From Bacteroidota bacterium (GTDB taxonomy: Bacteria; Bacteroidota; Bacteroidia; Bacteroidales; VadinHA17), in contig DAOVQI010000141.1 of NCBI GenBank assembly GCA_030628785.1, forward strand, positions 1-7,914: a DNA stretch of 7,914 bases, read 5' to 3'. This document shows positions 5,925 through 7,914 of this stretch, in pieces. The notes under the pieces were generated by a model that worked only from the letters and a program-made list of their open reading frames with translations, was not told where the DNA came from and searched no databases. The position numbers and the translations under genes are program-made. Positions within the stretch are counted from its first letter, which is position 1. Each line of letters begins with the position of its first letter.

Positions 5925-7649
5925 ATGGAAAAAACTTGGACCATAAAAGAAAAGGCAGAATTTGCGGAAATCGAAAATTTAGCAAATGGTTTAGATGTTG
6001 ATCAAAACATTGCCAATCTCCTCCTGCAGAGAGGAATAAAAAATAAAAAAGAGGCAAAGGCATTTTTCGAGCCTGAGCTGTCTGATCTTCATGATCCGTT
6101 TTTAATGAAGGATATGAACATCGCCGTCGACCGCATAAGCACTGCAATAGAAAAAAATGAAAGGATCCTGATATACGGTGACTACGATGTGGACGGGACT
6201 ACTTCAGTGGCATTGATTTATTCTTTTTTTAAAGAGAGGTATGATAATCTCGGGTATTATATTCCTGACCGGTACAGGGAGGGATACGGAATATCGTTTG
6301 AAGGAGTTGATTACGCTGCAGAGAATAACTATTCCCTGATCATTGCCCTCGATTGTGGCATCAAAGCCATTAAGAAAGTAGAGTATGCCAACAGTAAAGA
6401 TATCGATTTTATAATATGTGATCATCACCTGCCGGGTGACGAAATACCTAATGCTGTTGCTGTACTGGATCCAAAAAGAAGCGATTGCAATTATCCGTAT
6501 AAAGATCTGTCTGGGTGCGGAGTTGGGTTTAAATTCCTTCAGGCTTACGCGAAGATCAATGAGATTCCCTTTGATGAACTCATTCCATACCTGGATCTTG
6601 TAGCTGTGAGCATAGCTTCAGATATTGTTCCCGTTACCGGTGAAAACCGTGTGCTTACCTATTTTGGGTTGAAGCGGTTGAATACCGAACCAAGAATAGG
6701 TTTGTCATCGATTATTAAAATATCAAGAATGACAGGAAAGGAGCTTTCGGTGAATGATGTAGTGTTTAAAATCGGACCCAGGATAAACGCGGCAGGAAGG
6801 ATAGAGTCCGGAAGCAAGGCTGTTGATCTTCTGGTTTCCAGGGATGATGCGATGGCTAAGGAAATGGGTGACAGGATCGATGATTATAATAAAACACGAA
6901 GAGATATCGACCGGGATATTACCCGGGAAGCACTGCAAATGATTGCCGGTGATCCGAAACTTTCAAATAGCCGATCAACGGTATTATATAATCCCGTTTG
7001 GCATAAAGGTGTTATTGGGATTGTGGCTTCCCGGTTGATTGAAACCTATTACAGGCCAACGATTATTCTAACCGAATCAAATGGTTCTGCGACAGGATCG
7101 GCCAGGTCTGTTCTGGGGTTTGATCTTTACAAGGCGATTGATGCTTGTGGTGATTTGCTGGAGAATTTCGGAGGCCATATGTATGCAGCAGGTTTAACAT
7201 TGAAAAAAGAAAATGTATCGGCTTTTCAGCAAAGATTTGAGGAAGTGGTTAACCGGACCATCACAGATGAACAACTCATACCGAAAGTAGAAATTGATGC
7301 TGAAATTGAATTTCGTGATATCTCGGATAAATTCTTTCAGGAATTAAAACGGTTTGAACCTTTTGGCCCGGGAAATATGGCGCCTGTATTTGTTTCACGG
7401 AATGTTTATGATTATGGGACAAGCAGGGTAGTCGGAGCTTCGGCTGAGCATTTAAAACTTGAGTTGGTCCAGGATCAGGATCCCAATAAACCAATTTCTG
7501 CTATCGCCTTTAGCCAGGCACACAAATTCCAGGAAATCAGATGGAAGAAATCATTTGATATAAGTTATTCAGTTGAAGAGAATAATTTCAGGGGGGAAGT
7601 GACACTGCAATTGAATGTGAAGGATATCAAAACAAACTTAAATTTTTAA
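5925..7649 (+). CDS. recJ: Single-stranded-DNA-specific exonuclease RecJ
   Basis: A 5'-3' single-strand DNA exonuclease of recombinational and mismatch repair, of the DHH phosphoesterase superfamily. The 574 residues are a normal length for the family. The DHH domain shows the metal-binding motifs in order: YGDYDVDGT (84-92), LDCG (142-145), the signature CDHHLPG (165-171) and SIASDIVP (229-236). The DHHA1 domain carries GGHMYAAG (416-423), preceded by KGVIGIVASRL (361-371). A C-terminal OB-fold-like nucleic-acid-binding region follows, with FEPFGPGNMAPVF (477-489). All expected catalytic Asp and His residues are present. It lies 73 bp after lipB on the same strand, so read-through is plausible; TAATTTTT at 5900-5907 is only a weak promoter candidate. 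It is unrelated in function to the lipoate genes. Confidence 0.97.
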   Translation: MEKTWTIKEKAEFAEIENLANGLDVDQNIANLLLQRGIKNKKEAKAFFEPELSDLHDPFLMKDMNIAVDRISTAIEKNERILIYGDYDVDGTTSVALIYSFFKERYDNLGYYIPDRYREGYGISFEGVDYAAENNYSLIIALDCGIKAIKKVEYANSKDIDFIICDHHLPGDEIPNAVAVLDPKRSDCNYPYKDLSGCGVGFKFLQAYAKINEIPFDELIPYLDLVAVSIASDIVPVTGENRVLTYFGLKRLNTEPRIGLSSIIKISRMTGKELSVNDVVFKIGPRINAAGRIESGSKAVDLLVSRDDAMAKEMGDRIDDYNKTRRDIDRDITREALQMIAGDPKLSNSRSTVLYNPVWHKGVIGIVASRLIETYYRPTIILTESNGSATGSARSVLGFDLYKAIDACGDLLENFGGHMYAAGLTLKKENVSAFQQRFEEVVNRTITDEQLIPKVEIDAEIEFRDISDKFFQELKRFEPFGPGNMAPVFVSRNVYDYGTSRVVGASAEHLKLELVQDQDPNKPISAIAFSQAHKFQEIRWKKSFDISYSVEENNFRGEVTLQLNVKDIKTNLNF

Positions 7650-7667
7650 TAATCATTCTCGTATTAA

Positions 7668-7748
7668 AGGCTAAGGTTCACCCTGTGAAATACTGCTCCG
7701 CAGTAGTGGCTCCGCCACTATTTCACAGGGCAAGGGCTGAGGCTAAGG
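7668..7748. repeat. 9-bp direct repeats flanking the twin-hairpin element
   Basis: AGGCTAAGG occurs at 7668-7676 and at 7740-7748, on either side of the palindromic element at 7681-7730. This looks like a target-site duplication around a 63-bp insert. The flanks are also weakly 7-bp periodic (GGGCTGA, GGCTAAG), so the match could come from the same low-complexity process seen elsewhere in the window. Confidence 0.55.
7681..7730. repeat. 50-bp three-way-junction palindromic element (REP/MITE-like)
   Basis: A perfect 10-bp outer stem (CCCTGTGAAA with TTTCACAGGG) encloses two adjacent hairpins. The first is TACTGC-TCC-GCAGTA (7691-7705) and the second is GTGGC-TCC-GCCAC (7706-7718). Both loops are TCC. 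It starts 31 bp after the recJ stop. No T-run follows, so it is not a canonical intrinsic terminator, though it could stabilise the recJ mRNA 3' end. The remainder, 7749-7914, is AT-rich and holds no gene I can support. Confidence 0.8.
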
Positions 7749-7914
7749 GATTTGACTGCTCATTTTAGACTTATTAAATTCAATTTGTCTCATTTTTTTA
7801 TTTTTTAGACATACCTTTCCTGTTATACATTCCATTGTTATTTCCTGGCTATTTCTATACTTTTTATCATTGAATCCAGCTTTATTATTACTGCACTGTA
7901 GCCCTTGTGTTATA

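Noticed and set aside
7681..7730. Intrinsic terminator for recJ
   Set aside because: The hairpin is strong, but no T-run follows it and the structure is a three-way junction, unlike a terminator.
7743..7835. A 30-codon minus-strand frame starting MECITGKVC
   Set aside because: It is short and lysine-rich in AT-rich sequence, has no promoter motif, and its stop falls in the direct repeat. I see no support for coding.

Overview
The window looks like a chromosomal segment of a Bacteroidota bacterium, probably of the Bacteroidales/Marinilabiliales kind. The evidence is the Bacteroidota -7 promoter motif TAnnTTTG in front of lysS and lipA, the absence of convincing Shine-Dalgarno sequences, a lipoprotein with a Cys-Glu-Lys-Asp-Glu start, and a lysyl-tRNA synthetase with a C-terminal extension of the Bacteroidales type. 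The phylum is fairly certain. The order is a guess.

Layout. Positions 1-381 hold the debris of a leucine-rich-repeat (LRR) gene family: a paralog that has lost all its repeats (1-86) and a 56-bp duplicate of the 3' end of the neighbouring gene (172-227). Next, on the minus strand, is a 472-residue LRR lipoprotein with 16 perfectly phased 21-residue repeats (363-1781). A gene-poor stretch with a palindrome and two heptamer arrays follows (1782-2065). lysS is on the minus strand (2066-3799). It diverges from lipA (3931-4797), lipB (5150-5851) and recJ (5925-7649) on the plus strand. The right end (7650-7914) carries a compact 50-bp twin-hairpin element and no convincing gene.

How the genes work together. 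lipB and lipA are the two steps of endogenous lipoyl-cofactor synthesis: octanoyl transfer to lipoyl domains, then sulfur insertion. lysS (lysine tRNA charging) and recJ (5'-3' single-strand exonuclease) are housekeeping neighbours with no pathway link. The LRR lipoprotein is the only accessory gene and is probably displayed on the cell surface.

The most unusual signal is not a gene. At least seven places hold degenerate tandem arrays with an exact 7-bp period but a different consensus each time: 266-293, 1935-1962, 2020-2054, 2259-2293, 4863-4904, 4911-4973 and 5034-5061. Six lie between genes. One lies inside lysS, where it encodes an in-frame linker. I see no CRISPR array, rRNA, tRNA, transposase or defence gene, and no clearly new protein system.
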